The notes beneath the pieces were generated by a model. It had not been told where the DNA came from and did no database searches. It worked only from the letters and a program-made list of their open reading frames with translations. Below are positions 6,131 through 13,518 of a DNA stretch of 22,475 bases, one piece after another. Position 1 is the stretch's first letter. Each line of letters starts with the position of its first letter. A program made the position numbers and the translations under genes. The DNA is from a virus: the IMG/VR virus record IMGVR_UViG_3300032677_001012, positions 1 through 22,475 of that record. One strand, 5' to 3'.

Positions 6131-6618
6131 AACCAAAATTCCTCCCACGGATAAACTAACCAACAATCTTCCTCTGCTTTGTTAACTTCCCATACTGAGT
6201 AATCAACTTCTTCTTTGCTCGCTAGATTGTTAGTAAGCGTAGCAAAACGTACATTTTTGTGCCAGATACTGTTACTCCACGCCTCATGATCGGGCAATGC
6301 ACTGTTTTGCCAATCACGTTTAATCCATTCGATGGTGCTACCTTGATCATTAATATCATCTACAATCAAAATATTTTTACCATCAAATGCATCATTTGCC
6401 ATCCCCAGATTACTAACAGTATCGCCTCCGTCACGTAGACTAATATCTAGGCTTGACATTTTAATTCCTGTATATTGACTTAGTAAATTGGCGGGAATAA
6501 GGCCGCCACGACCTATTCCAACAATGTAATCTGGTTTCCACTCGCTGACTGTAATTTGCCTAGCGATTTCTAATACTGCACCTTCAATTTGTTGCCAACT
6601 GTAATAAACTTTCTTCAT
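6121..6618 (-). CDS. type I phosphoribosyltransferase
   Basis: A 165-residue PRTase-fold protein. The PRPP-binding loop signature is ILIVDDINDQGST (83-95: hydrophobic stretch, two acidic residues, then the small loop). The P-loop-like VGIGRGGLIPANLL (33-46) resembles xanthine/hypoxanthine-guanine PRTases such as Gpt. Such enzymes join a base to PRPP in nucleotide salvage, but some PRTase-fold proteins are regulators. The C-terminus, VWEVNKAEEDCWLVYPWEEFW, fits the base-binding hood of the Gpt group. The start forms an ATGA overlap with the gene upstream. Substrate specificity is not resolved; a purine or deazapurine base would fit the neighbourhood. Confidence 0.82.
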   Translation of the reverse strand: MKKVYYSWQQIEGAVLEIARQITVSEWKPDYIVGIGRGGLIPANLLSQYTGIKMSSLDISLRDGGDTVSNLGMANDAFDGKNILIVDDINDQGSTIEWIKRDWQNSALPDHEAWSNSIWHKNVRFATLTNNLASKEEVDYSVWEVNKAEEDCWLVYPWEEFWLCR

Positions 6619-6845
6619 GCTGTTAGTGCAGATGCTAATGTTGCCATTTCATCTTTAGTCATAAAAAAATTATATGTTTGTGAATCTGTAACTTCGCCGT
6701 CTTTTAAACTTTCTTGAACCATGTCAATACTAAACAAACCTTTAGGGTTTAATACTTCGTGTTTCTTCAATGTCAAACGAAAGCCTGAGTGTTCTTTAAT
6801 TACTTGTTCGGTATAAGTATCTTTAACTGATTCATGTAGTTCCAT
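6615..6845 (-). CDS. 76-residue protein of unknown function
   Basis: I chose the ATG at 6845 since AAAGGAG lies six bases upstream; the alternative ATG at 6851 is too close to the same site. The ribosome site is encoded within the end of the preceding gene (14-base overlap). The protein is small and soluble, with a predicted beta-rich centre (SGFRLTLKKHEV, LFSIDMVQES) and a C-terminal helix (TKDEMATLASALTA). I recognise no family. It is coupled by ATGA to the phosphoribosyltransferase. Confidence 0.6.
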   Translation of the reverse strand: MELHESVKDTYTEQVIKEHSGFRLTLKKHEVLNPKGLFSIDMVQESLKDGEVTDSQTYNFFMTKDEMATLASALTA

Positions 6846-7194
6846 TGTCATCTCCTTTAATTGCTTCAAATGTTCTGTACTTACCCAAAGCATTGATGTA
6901 ATCATCGTATAACTTCTTTAACTTTGGATGCTTCTTTTCTAGTATAACATCTCGTTCGGGTATTTGCAACACCTTTTCGATTGTTTCTAACCGTTCTTCT
7001 AAATCTCGGCCATTGATAACCATTCGACCTTTAACGTCTAATTGAGGAGGGTCACCTTGGTTGATAACCATTACCGAGTCATAAGGATTGGCAACACTAG
7101 TACCAGTAGTCCAAACAGTGTTGGTTCCTGTCGATGTTATGTAACCACCATTTGGTATAGTAGTTGTATTAGTTGTGGTTGGGAAGTAAGACAT
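6832..7194 (-). CDS. phage-conserved 120-residue protein with Thr-rich N-terminus
   Basis: The N-terminal third (about 1-45) is low complexity, rich in Thr, Asn and Gly, and the C-terminal part is a conserved-looking helical module beginning VKGRMVINGRDLEERLETIE and continuing through IPERDVILEKKHPKL. I know this C-terminal module from marine T4-like phages, where it occurs in proteins of unknown role. ATG 7194 is preferred, with AGAAAG just upstream; a GTG at 7206 in frame is possible. The layout (extended N-terminus plus small helical C-terminus) resembles the protein at 7629-8039 and suggests a pair. Confidence 0.65.
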   Translation of the reverse strand: MSYFPTTTNTTTIPNGGYITSTGTNTVWTTGTSVANPYDSVMVINQGDPPQLDVKGRMVINGRDLEERLETIEKVLQIPERDVILEKKHPKLKKLYDDYINALGKYRTFEAIKGDDNGTT

Positions 7195-7663
7195 TCTTTC
7201 TATCACTTAAATATTTTTCAAAGTGGATCCATTTATTTTCAACAATAAATCCCCACTCGCGTTGACGCTTACCGACAAAGAACAATGTCCACGGTGTTAC
7301 GCCTTCTTTTAATTCGATACGGTGGAAGGTATGTGTATTTCCGAAACGGAAACTACCAGGCCCTCGCCAAATTCTTACTTCACAGTTCTTTGTACCATCT
7401 TCATTGAATTGTGCAATCCACTCGTAGTATCCACCGGCAAGAATGATAGTAAAGTAGTTCCATGGATGATCGTGAACATCATCTGGATCTGATTTTAAGA
7501 ACTTGTGTAAAAATACGTTGTAAGGGAATGTTACACGTTCTTTGAATAGAACATAGTAACGTTCGAGATATGGTTCGTTTTCTGTACGATCCATAATGAT
7601 ACGTTTACGGTCATGGCGTTCGAGCCAATTAAGGACGTGGTCTCTGATCTTCTGGAGTGTCAT
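7169..7663 (-). CDS. cupin-fold protein
   Basis: A 164-residue protein with a cupin-like metal-binding pattern: HKFLKSDPDDVHDHPWNYFTIILAGGYYEW (48-77), where HDHPW supplies His ligands and the glycine turn follows, then RFGNTHTFHRIEL (106-118) with further His residues. Cupins include sugar epimerases, dioxygenases and binding proteins, so the reaction is open. It lies next to a glycosyltransferase and sugar-type oxidoreductases, which would suit a sugar-related role. The ATG at 7663 lacks a strong ribosome site and overlaps the upstream gene by 35 bases, so coupled translation is likely. Confidence 0.7.
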   Translation of the reverse strand: MTLQKIRDHVLNWLERHDRKRIIMDRTENEPYLERYYVLFKERVTFPYNVFLHKFLKSDPDDVHDHPWNYFTIILAGGYYEWIAQFNEDGTKNCEVRIWRGPGSFRFGNTHTFHRIELKEGVTPWTLFFVGKRQREWGFIVENKWIHFEKYLSDRKNVLLPNHN

Positions 7664-8039
7664 AATGATTTTTTACTAGTAAGTAAGTTGTTTTAAATTT
7701 TTCAAATGCTATTTTTAAACCTGGATATTCTTCACACATACTTTGCACTTCATTCCAACTAGGAAATTGATCCTTCCAATCTTCAGTCATTTGAAATGTG
7801 TATGTCGATGTGCCTAATGAACCAACATTTAATGTTGCTGTAGATATGCCGACACTGCTACCACCATTGCTAATAGTTATAGTACTTCCGCTTCCTGCAC
7901 CAATACCTGCACCAGTATAGTAAAAACTGCTACCAGTTGTGGAATCATAAGCCGGTATAGTTACATTACCAAATTGTGATGTTGTTATCGTATCATTTGA
8001 TATTGTTGAGTAATCCACTTGCGCTGAAGAAATGTTCAT
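7629..8039 (-). CDS. 136-residue phage protein with Ser/Gly/Thr-rich N-terminus
   Basis: The first 80 residues are low complexity, dominated by Ser, Thr and Gly (GAGIGAGSGSTITISNGGSS), and may be an extended or beta-structured segment. The C-terminal 50 residues form a compact helical module with WKDQFPSWNEVQSMCEEYPG and a proline-rich end. I recall this module from marine phages, attached to variable N-termini. ATG 8039 has an AAAGGA site six bases upstream. It overlaps the glycosyltransferase gene by 47 bases. The role is unknown; a virion or adaptor function is only a guess. Confidence 0.62.
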   Translation of the reverse strand: MNISSAQVDYSTISNDTITTSQFGNVTIPAYDSTTGSSFYYTGAGIGAGSGSTITISNGGSSVGISTATLNVGSLGTSTYTFQMTEDWKDQFPSWNEVQSMCEEYPGLKIAFEKFKTTYLLVKNHYDTPEDQRPRP

Positions 8040-9084
8040 GTAAGTCCTTTGATTGTTTTCGGATCATAGGAATTCGTGTAGTGTAATTATCCATATGTTC
8101 CATTATCTTACCACATAAGTCTGGTCTGTAAACTGTATAAGCATCAAAACTTTCAGTCCACTTACTAGGATATTTAAATCCTTCGTAATACATCTCGGTA
8201 TAACTAAGCCTATCCGGAACCATGGGAATACCATCAACTACCGCACCTTCATAGCAACTAATGCCTAAAGTTTCTTGTAAGTTAGCACTAAACACCATCT
8301 TCGCTTCGCCTAACAAGTTATGATATTCATTTTTTGTTAGTTGTTGATCCTGACACACTACGAATTCATACTGCGGTAAGTGTGTAGCTAAGTCTCTGAA
8401 AATCTCAACTTGCTTCTCAGGTGCGATGCGATGCGGAAAAAGAATTAAATCACGCTTGGGCATATTCTTATACATTGTTAATGTATCTTCCATATACTCC
8501 ATAGGCCAACCTGTGCGAACATACTTTTTATCTTCAAGCATGTCTGCTTTGTCTTCTTCCTCCCAAGGATTTTCGACCATGCCATCATTTAATAAATTAT
8601 GATGGAACATATCAATATGGAATTGAGTAGCAAAGTAATTGTGATCGAATGCCGCAAAGAACGATTTCTCAGCGTGACGTACCCAAGGCTTATTGCCTAC
8701 TAGTCGACCTAAGAAGTCTTGAGGGTCATAACTACCGGCATGCCATAAGCCATGTGTAACTATCGGAATGTTCAACAGTTCGCTCATGTACTTTAAGTTT
8801 ATGATGCCAGGATGCCAAGCATCAGTAAAGATAAAGTGATCGCCAGGGCGTACTGATCCGGAGCAAAATAGACGCCCCATTTGTTCCACTTGGCTAGACT
8901 TATAGATATTGGTACCGCCAAAATTAAGGAAGGCACCAGGAGTAGTGGCATTAGGAATATCCGTAGGGCCAGATATAATTTGAACATTGTGTCCTGCCTT
9001 TCGTAAGAGATTAGGTACATGAGTCTTCCATTGACCCGTGTACCTTGTCTCAACGGATTCTAGATCAATTAGAAATACGTTCAT
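7993..9084 (-). CDS. glycosyltransferase, GT-B fold
   Basis: A 363-residue GT-B-like glycosyltransferase. The C-terminal nucleotide-sugar domain is recognisable by LILFPHRIAPEKQVEIFRDL (about 213-232) and by SANLQETLGISCYEGAVVDG (about 267-286), which matches the E-x7-E region of GT4-type enzymes. The N-terminal domain starts with a Rossmann strand (MNVFLIDLESVE) and includes FTDAWHPGIINLKY and THGLWHAGSYDP. It could glycosylate phage DNA, a virion protein or a host surface polymer. The window does not decide between these. The start at 9084 overlaps the previous gene by 20 bases. No signal peptide or membrane segment is visible. Confidence 0.75.
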   Translation of the reverse strand: MNVFLIDLESVETRYTGQWKTHVPNLLRKAGHNVQIISGPTDIPNATTPGAFLNFGGTNIYKSSQVEQMGRLFCSGSVRPGDHFIFTDAWHPGIINLKYMSELLNIPIVTHGLWHAGSYDPQDFLGRLVGNKPWVRHAEKSFFAAFDHNYFATQFHIDMFHHNLLNDGMVENPWEEEDKADMLEDKKYVRTGWPMEYMEDTLTMYKNMPKRDLILFPHRIAPEKQVEIFRDLATHLPQYEFVVCQDQQLTKNEYHNLLGEAKMVFSANLQETLGISCYEGAVVDGIPMVPDRLSYTEMYYEGFKYPSKWTESFDAYTVYRPDLCGKIMEHMDNYTTRIPMIRKQSKDLHEHFFSASGLLNNIK

Positions 9085-9325
9085 TGTTATTATAACGTGG
9101 GTTTTTACCTAAGTAAGGTTTACGTTCGCCTGTATACGGCTTTTTAGGACGCCGTGTTTTGTCGAAATTACGCCATTGCCAACTTTCTCTGTTGTAGAGG
9201 TGAGCTTCGTTAAACTCACACATCTCAAAACGGCACCACTCGTGAAATGCCTCAAGGTCGTCAAACAATTTAACAATCTCTGGACGAGTTTCGAAATAAC
9301 TAAAGTCCTTGTAGTTCTTAGCCAT
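9065..9325 (-). CDS. 86-residue phage protein of unknown function
   Basis: The ATG at 9325 has AAGGAAAG at good spacing. The protein is soluble. Its first half is acidic and aromatic (DFSYFETRPEIVKLFDDLEAF, CRFEMCEFNEAHLY) and its C-terminal 35 residues are strongly basic (RRPKKPYTGERKPYLGKNPR), which suggests nucleic-acid binding. I have seen this pattern in marine phage genomes but know no function. Confidence 0.65.
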   Translation of the reverse strand: MAKNYKDFSYFETRPEIVKLFDDLEAFHEWCRFEMCEFNEAHLYNRESWQWRNFDKTRRPKKPYTGERKPYLGKNPRYNNNERISN

Positions 9326-9336
9326 TATAGCTTTCC

Positions 9337-9732
9337 TTAATATTTAATAAATGAACCATTTTCTCCATCTTCGGAGACTTCAATCCAAACCTCGCGGTCT
9401 GGGTACTTTGCTGAAATTTGAGCGTATAAATCATCGCTCATCATTTCGCAACTTTTATAATCTAGCGACAATACACCTTGTTCGCTAGAATACAACCTTT
9501 CAAGCCACCGCTTGAACTGAATGAATTCCACATCTCTGTCGTTATGAGTAACTCCGAGCCATACACGAAAGTGAAAAATATGGCGATGAGGAGTGCCAAG
9601 AAACGATACGTCATAGTAATCTCCTGTTGCTAGGTTAGGATCTGTTGCGGCCGCTGGATAGCAATGAATACCTTCCTTCTGAAAAGTAACCCAAATCATT
9701 TTGTTAGGGCGGATGTCTTGTTTAATAATCAT
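9337..9732 (-). CDS. conserved phage protein, possibly a divergent QueD/T-fold enzyme
   Basis: The gene encodes 131 residues and starts by an ATGA overlap at 9732. Histidines cluster as in tunnelling-fold (T-fold) enzymes: GIHCYPAA (21-28) and TPHRHIFHFRVWL (47-59), then DRDVEFIQFKRWLERLY (65-81), LDYKSCEMMSDDLYAQI (90-106) and a C-terminal IEVSEDGENG (117-126). In QueD and 6-pyruvoyl-tetrahydropterin synthases a Zn-binding HxH strand is followed by V-x-DF-x-x-LK, a LDH segment and a C-terminal Glu. The order of elements here is similar but the residues are not a clean match. The folE-queE-dpdA context makes QueD plausible. Otherwise it is an unnamed marine-phage protein family, which is how I would label it by default. 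Confidence 0.6.
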   Translation of the reverse strand: MIIKQDIRPNKMIWVTFQKEGIHCYPAAATDPNLATGDYYDVSFLGTPHRHIFHFRVWLGVTHNDRDVEFIQFKRWLERLYSSEQGVLSLDYKSCEMMSDDLYAQISAKYPDREVWIEVSEDGENGSFIKY

Positions 9733-10268
9733 GTTGGAGTATCTTGTGTATATTGATCCCAGTAAGTATATTTGTCTTTACTCATAAGATCATGCAGTTG
9801 ATGAGTCCACACACCTGGATTAGTAGCACCCCAAGTGCGGTCATCCAGTTTTAGTGTGGCGTTATAGTTAAATTGATTAATGTAAGGTAATTTAACACTA
9901 ATCATTGGTACAAATCTTGGATATTCGCAATAGCAAGATTCAAGTACTCCTTCAGAATGTTCTACACCGAAGTCTAGAGTCACCCAATAGTCTTTCTTTA
10001 AACATGGAATAATAACATCATCCCATGGTTTGTATTCTGCCTGGCTAATTGATTTAGGATTAAAACTTTGACTAGTACCAAAGTAAATGTGCTTGATACG
10101 CTTAGACTCGTCTAACATTGCTTGACTTTCATCAGCAATACGTAGTATATCTTCTACAGGAGGTGTGCCTACAACAAACAAAGTAAACATACCATGACAA
10201 ATAGTATGCTCGACTTCATAGCCTGTGAAATAAACAACGTCTTGTCGTTCTTCTGTGTTTAACCCCAT
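9729..10268 (-). CDS. 179-residue phage-conserved protein of unknown function
   Basis: This soluble protein has no motif I can name. Recognisable segments are VEHTICHGMFTLFVVGTPPVE (19-39), KDYWVTLDFGVEHSEGVLES and ESCYCEYPRFVPMISVKLPYI, with an Asn-rich NQFNYNATLKLDD and NPGVWTHQLHDLM near the C-terminus. It overlaps the dehydrogenase stop by 10 bases and is linked by ATGA to the 131-residue protein downstream. From memory the two occur together in marine T4-like phages, so they may act as a pair. The start at 10268 has AGAGG about ten bases upstream. Confidence 0.62.
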   Translation of the reverse strand: MGLNTEERQDVVYFTGYEVEHTICHGMFTLFVVGTPPVEDILRIADESQAMLDESKRIKHIYFGTSQSFNPKSISQAEYKPWDDVIIPCLKKDYWVTLDFGVEHSEGVLESCYCEYPRFVPMISVKLPYINQFNYNATLKLDDRTWGATNPGVWTHQLHDLMSKDKYTYWDQYTQDTPT

Positions 10269-11164
10269 TTGATATAACCTCTGCTGTAACCACTCGGACG
10301 ATTAACGCCATCCGCAAACGCTTGTTTCCAATCTGTAGTACGATTGTAACACTTTGTCCAAAAAGAATCAACCTCTAAATAGCCTTTTTCAATCCAGTAT
10401 TTTGCCATATACATGCAATCAATAAATGCTGGATTACGAGGACTTGGTTTAATAGTAGTAACAGATTTCCAAAGTTGAGATTGTGCTTCTTGTTTACTAA
10501 CTGCTTTGCCAACACCGTCTATAATTAATGCATTATTATTTAGGTTAATCTGTGTACCTAACTCATAATTTCCGCTAAGGTCTACTACAACATCATAATT
10601 TTCAATAGTGCTAGGTAACAGTTTATCACCCCACAGTTCTTTATTACTGTGTCCAAGTACATCTACATGAAAGATATAACCATTTAAACGCATAGTATGA
10701 TACGCAACCCACGCTAAAAAGCCACTGCCGATAATTAACATGCGTGTGTTTTCACTGCGTCCTTGCCTATGTTCAATTTGATCTTTAGCTTGATTAATAA
10801 GATTAATTCCACATGCTACAGGTTCTAGAATATATTTTGGATCGGCTTCTGGAACTACTACAAATTCTTCAATTCGTGCATTATAAAAATCGGCATAAGC
10901 AGGCTCGCCTCGTGTTGCTACAATGTCGCCTACGTTTGTTTTAGCAATACCTATGCCTACTTTAGTTACAATGCCCAAGCCTTCGTGACCTTGCATGTGT
11001 AATGGTAATGGTCCGAAATCTCCCATCATCATATCGATGTCGCTACGGCAAACACCAGTCATTAATGCTCGAACTTCAATTTCGTATTGACCGGGTTCGG
11101 GTTTATCGTAGTCAACTTCTTCAAATTGACCTTGTCCGGTAGTTTGTAAGCATTTTACTTTCAT
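10259..11164 (-). CDS. zinc-type alcohol dehydrogenase-like (MDR) oxidoreductase
   Basis: A 301-residue medium-chain dehydrogenase/reductase. The catalytic-domain signature includes GVCRSDIDMMMGDFG (37-51), whose Cys is the usual catalytic zinc ligand, and the GHEGLGIVTKVG motif (59-70). The NAD(P) domain contains MLIIGSGFLAWVAY (142-155). The four-Cys structural zinc loop of classical ADHs is missing, and the protein is about 40-50 residues shorter than typical MDR enzymes. The start at 11164 is supported by an ATGA overlap with the Gfo/Idh gene. An in-frame ATG at 11191 lies well inside that gene. Together they look like a two-step sugar or polyol oxidation module; the substrate is unknown. 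Confidence 0.82.
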   Translation of the reverse strand: MKVKCLQTTGQGQFEEVDYDKPEPGQYEIEVRALMTGVCRSDIDMMMGDFGPLPLHMQGHEGLGIVTKVGIGIAKTNVGDIVATRGEPAYADFYNARIEEFVVVPEADPKYILEPVACGINLINQAKDQIEHRQGRSENTRMLIIGSGFLAWVAYHTMRLNGYIFHVDVLGHSNKELWGDKLLPSTIENYDVVVDLSGNYELGTQINLNNNALIIDGVGKAVSKQEAQSQLWKSVTTIKPSPRNPAFIDCMYMAKYWIEKGYLEVDSFWTKCYNRTTDWKQAFADGVNRPSGYSRGYIKWG

Positions 11165-12042
11165 AAACTTTCTATTCTCTCGTGTATCCACAGATCGATA
11201 TCGTATTGTCTTAACCAGAATTCATAATTATGCATGTTGTCTACTGCATCTGCAATCATTGATTGATATGCGTCTTCTGGACACCAACCTAATTCAAAAC
11301 GCTCTACTTTATTATCTTGCATGATAAATTCAATAGAACTATCTTCAGCATCCATACTGCGCCAATCAGCATAACACCCCCATTTGCTACCAAAGTCTAT
11401 GTAGCATTGGTCGTCTACATCGTACACACCGTTGGGGTTTATTGTACCATATTCTGTACTATCTATATTTTCTAATTGCCACTTCATTAAGGACGCTTGT
11501 CCATTTACTGATTCCTTACGCCATTCAGGATTAAGTGCAACATACAAACTTAACAAATGTGGCATTAAATCTCGACTAACACCACCAAACGCTAATTTAC
11601 GTGTAGTAAACCAACTGCCTGGACTAGGAATACAATTCTTTCTAATCCAACGTATGTTCACTATTTTTGCTTGAAGTGCTAATTTTTTTAAATCATCTAT
11701 GTTAATTCTCCACATATTATTCTTAACCATCATAAAACGTGTTTGTGGAAAAGTAGAAATTAGTTTAGCCCAAGTAAGGCTAGTAGCAACACCTGGTTTT
11801 TCTATAAACACAATTTTACTATATGGTGCTAGTTTAGCCGCTAGTTCAAAGTGTGTAAAATTAGGAGTACAAATATGAACAGTATCAAAGTTATGACATT
11901 TTATAATGGCCGCATCTACAGTTTCAAAGTCAGCGCCTTTTTTAGGATTGCTATCTACAGTAACAACCCTGTAGCCTAACTTATGTAGTACATCTACATA
12001 TAGTTGACCTATACCCATACCAACAACAAGACTAGTCTTCAT
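11161..12042 (-). CDS. Gfo/Idh/MocA-family NAD(P)-dependent oxidoreductase
   Basis: The 293-residue protein has an N-terminal Rossmann domain (SLVVGMGIGQLYVDVLHKLGY, 4-24) and the family hallmarks VHICTPNFTHFELA (55-68) and FIEKPG (79-84); the Lys of EKP is the usual catalytic residue. The C-terminal domain should be the beta-sheet substrate domain. Family members oxidise or reduce sugars, inositols and related compounds. Length is a little below the usual 330-350. It is coupled to the MDR dehydrogenase downstream (ATGA) and overlaps the upstream gene by 11 bases. With the UDP-glucose dehydrogenase-like and glycosyltransferase genes it suggests making or remodelling a sugar. Confidence 0.82.
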   Translation of the reverse strand: MKTSLVVGMGIGQLYVDVLHKLGYRVVTVDSNPKKGADFETVDAAIIKCHNFDTVHICTPNFTHFELAAKLAPYSKIVFIEKPGVATSLTWAKLISTFPQTRFMMVKNNMWRINIDDLKKLALQAKIVNIRWIRKNCIPSPGSWFTTRKLAFGGVSRDLMPHLLSLYVALNPEWRKESVNGQASLMKWQLENIDSTEYGTINPNGVYDVDDQCYIDFGSKWGCYADWRSMDAEDSSIEFIMQDNKVERFELGWCPEDAYQSMIADAVDNMHNYEFWLRQYDIDLWIHERIESL

Positions 12043-12292
12043 GTTTTAATTTTTTCCCTTCTTCCCAATATTTGATCATACGATCGACATCTTCCATACG
12101 TTCTTGTATAACATTGGGTGCCGCACGTTCTATCTCTTTTAGATTGTGATAACTAGGATAGTGTCTCAAACACCATCGTGCTGACTCACGCACTTCTTTT
12201 GGAACTCGTGGAGTTTTTTGAGGATTTAGCAGGTCCTGCAAAAATTCTTCTGTGCGTTGTATACTTCGAAATCGTTCGTCTGGTAAAGTCAT
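12032..12292 (-). CDS. small BPSL0761-like conserved protein
   Basis: An 86-residue soluble, charged protein starting with the distinctive TLPDERFRSIQRTEEFLQDLL (2-22), then NPQKTPRVPKEVRESARWCLRHYP (23-46). I associate this LPDER...LLDPxKTPRVPKEVR pattern with a widespread proteobacterial family of unknown function (BPSL0761-like); that is from memory. Its presence hints at gene exchange with proteobacterial hosts. The ATG at 12292 lies where transcription from the promoter at 12298-12326 should begin, so the mRNA may be leaderless. No Shine-Dalgarno sequence is present. Confidence 0.7.
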   Translation of the reverse strand: MTLPDERFRSIQRTEEFLQDLLNPQKTPRVPKEVRESARWCLRHYPSYHNLKEIERAAPNVIQERMEDVDRMIKYWEEGKKLKHED

Positions 12293-12297
12293 AGTTT

Positions 12298-12326
12298 ATT
12301 ATACAGTAAAAACTATTAAACGTCAA
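12298..12326 (-). promoter_or_regulatory. sigma70-type promoter, probably giving a leaderless transcript
   Basis: On the minus strand, TTGACG (12326-12321) and TATAAT (12303-12298) are spaced by exactly 17 bases, close to the ideal bacterial promoter. The -35 box lies within the last codons of the halogenase gene. The predicted start (about 12289-12293) coincides with the ATG at 12292. It would drive the Gfo/Idh, MDR and downstream genes. Confidence 0.75.
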
Positions 12327-13518
12327 ACTGTCTTGGCGCACCTTTGAAGTAATTATAGCCAAAAGACTCGTCCATTACAACCAAACTGAATGTTGTAAAC
12401 AAATGAGCTGGTCCAGCATACGGAGCGCCTGCACTAGTTGCCGCTTGATTAGCATCTAAAATATCATTGAATCTTTTGTTATTTTTTAAATTAGTTTTAC
12501 TGTTAGCGACTGCTTTGTTCCAAAATTCACTGTTAAAATTAGTACCGCCATGATATATCCAATTGATAATATCTTCGGTTGTTTGTACTTCACGCAACCA
12601 TCGAGCGTTTGCTTGATTTTCGGAAATCTTTTCTGTTATGTAGTCTAATAAAATTGCACAAGTAGCATTGTATTGATTAATCGAAGTTGCACTAATTGGT
12701 TCAAAGAATAATGCTCTATTACCATTTAACAAAATATTGTTGTTTACAATCTTATTTGCATAATAAGGTCGGAATGAATATTCTTTTGATTGTAATTTTT
12801 CAACAGGAATTTTCAATGTGTCTGCAAAATCTTGTCTAGCATCTTCTATAGTAGTAATAGTATCATTAAACATGTAACCGTAAGTTTTCCGGGAAGTTAA
12901 TGGAACACCAAAAATCCAGCCATGTTTAGTTGCTATGTGTTCTGTGTATTCTATAGGGTCAAATTCTTCACTGTGTATCAGTGCGTGATTTAATAAACTG
13001 CAAGTACTATATGTGTAATCGGAATAATCTTTAGGAAATCCGCCACAATCAACTACATAATCGAATCTTTCTTCTTTGTTATCAATTGTTAAAGTTACAC
13101 CGTCTAGTGTATCTTCCATATTATTAACACAGCCTTCGATTATACTAAATTTATCAGACCATAATTTTTGAAATCTAGAAAATGCAAATTCTTTAAGTTT
13201 AAAATTATTAAAATGTACAGCAATACCGCCACTGGCAATCAAGGGATTAAGCCAATCCTTTTCTCGCCAGTTAATAAATTTAGTCCCAAATTTTAATGTG
13301 CTGTCTAATGATTCAGTGTCTTCGTAAATAGAATAACGCATTGCATATTCTAATACTCTAACAAATCCAGGATTAGTACTTTCACCTATTCCTAAGATAG
13401 GAGTGTTAGGATCGTAGATTGATACAATTTCGTAATTGTTATCTAAACTACATAAAAAATAACTTGCAGTAAGAATGCCGGCAGAACCGGCACCTATGAT
13501 TCCTATACGTTTTTTCAT
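12316..13518 (-). CDS. flavin-dependent (tryptophan-type) halogenase
   Basis: A 400-residue FAD-dependent halogenase-family protein. It has the dinucleotide motif GIIGAGSAG (6-14), GIGESTNP (43-50), the region LKFGTKFINW (75-84), in which K76 aligns with the catalytic lysine of PrnA, and FFEPISATSI (271-280). The diagnostic GWxWxIP motif appears as GWIFGVPL (200-207), with the second Trp replaced by Phe. Bacterial PrnA-type enzymes are about 530 residues, so this one is short. A cyanophage halogenase (VirX1, phage Syn10) is known to iodinate aromatic substrates, so a viral member is credible. The start forms an ATGA overlap with dpdA. A flavin reductase, which these enzymes need, is not in the window and could come from the host. 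Confidence 0.85.
   Translation of the reverse strand: MKKRIGIIGAGSAGILTASYFLCSLDNNYEIVSIYDPNTPILGIGESTNPGFVRVLEYAMRYSIYEDTESLDSTLKFGTKFINWREKDWLNPLIASGGIAVHFNNFKLKEFAFSRFQKLWSDKFSIIEGCVNNMEDTLDGVTLTIDNKEERFDYVVDCGGFPKDYSDYTYSTCSLLNHALIHSEEFDPIEYTEHIATKHGWIFGVPLTSRKTYGYMFNDTITTIEDARQDFADTLKIPVEKLQSKEYSFRPYYANKIVNNNILLNGNRALFFEPISATSINQYNATCAILLDYITEKISENQANARWLREVQTTEDIINWIYHGGTNFNSEFWNKAVANSKTNLKNNKRFNDILDANQAATSAGAPYAGPAHLFTTFSLVVMDESFGYNYFKGAPRQFDV

Noticed and set aside
8799-9053. Minus-strand frame of 84 codons with hydrophobic translation
   Set aside because: It is wholly inside the glycosyltransferase gene in another frame; the glycosyltransferase has clear motifs and overlaps its neighbours as real genes here do.
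9088-9120. TATAAT-like -10 before the glycosyltransferase gene
   Set aside because: No acceptable -35 at 16-18 bases; AT-rich sequence gives such hexamers by chance.
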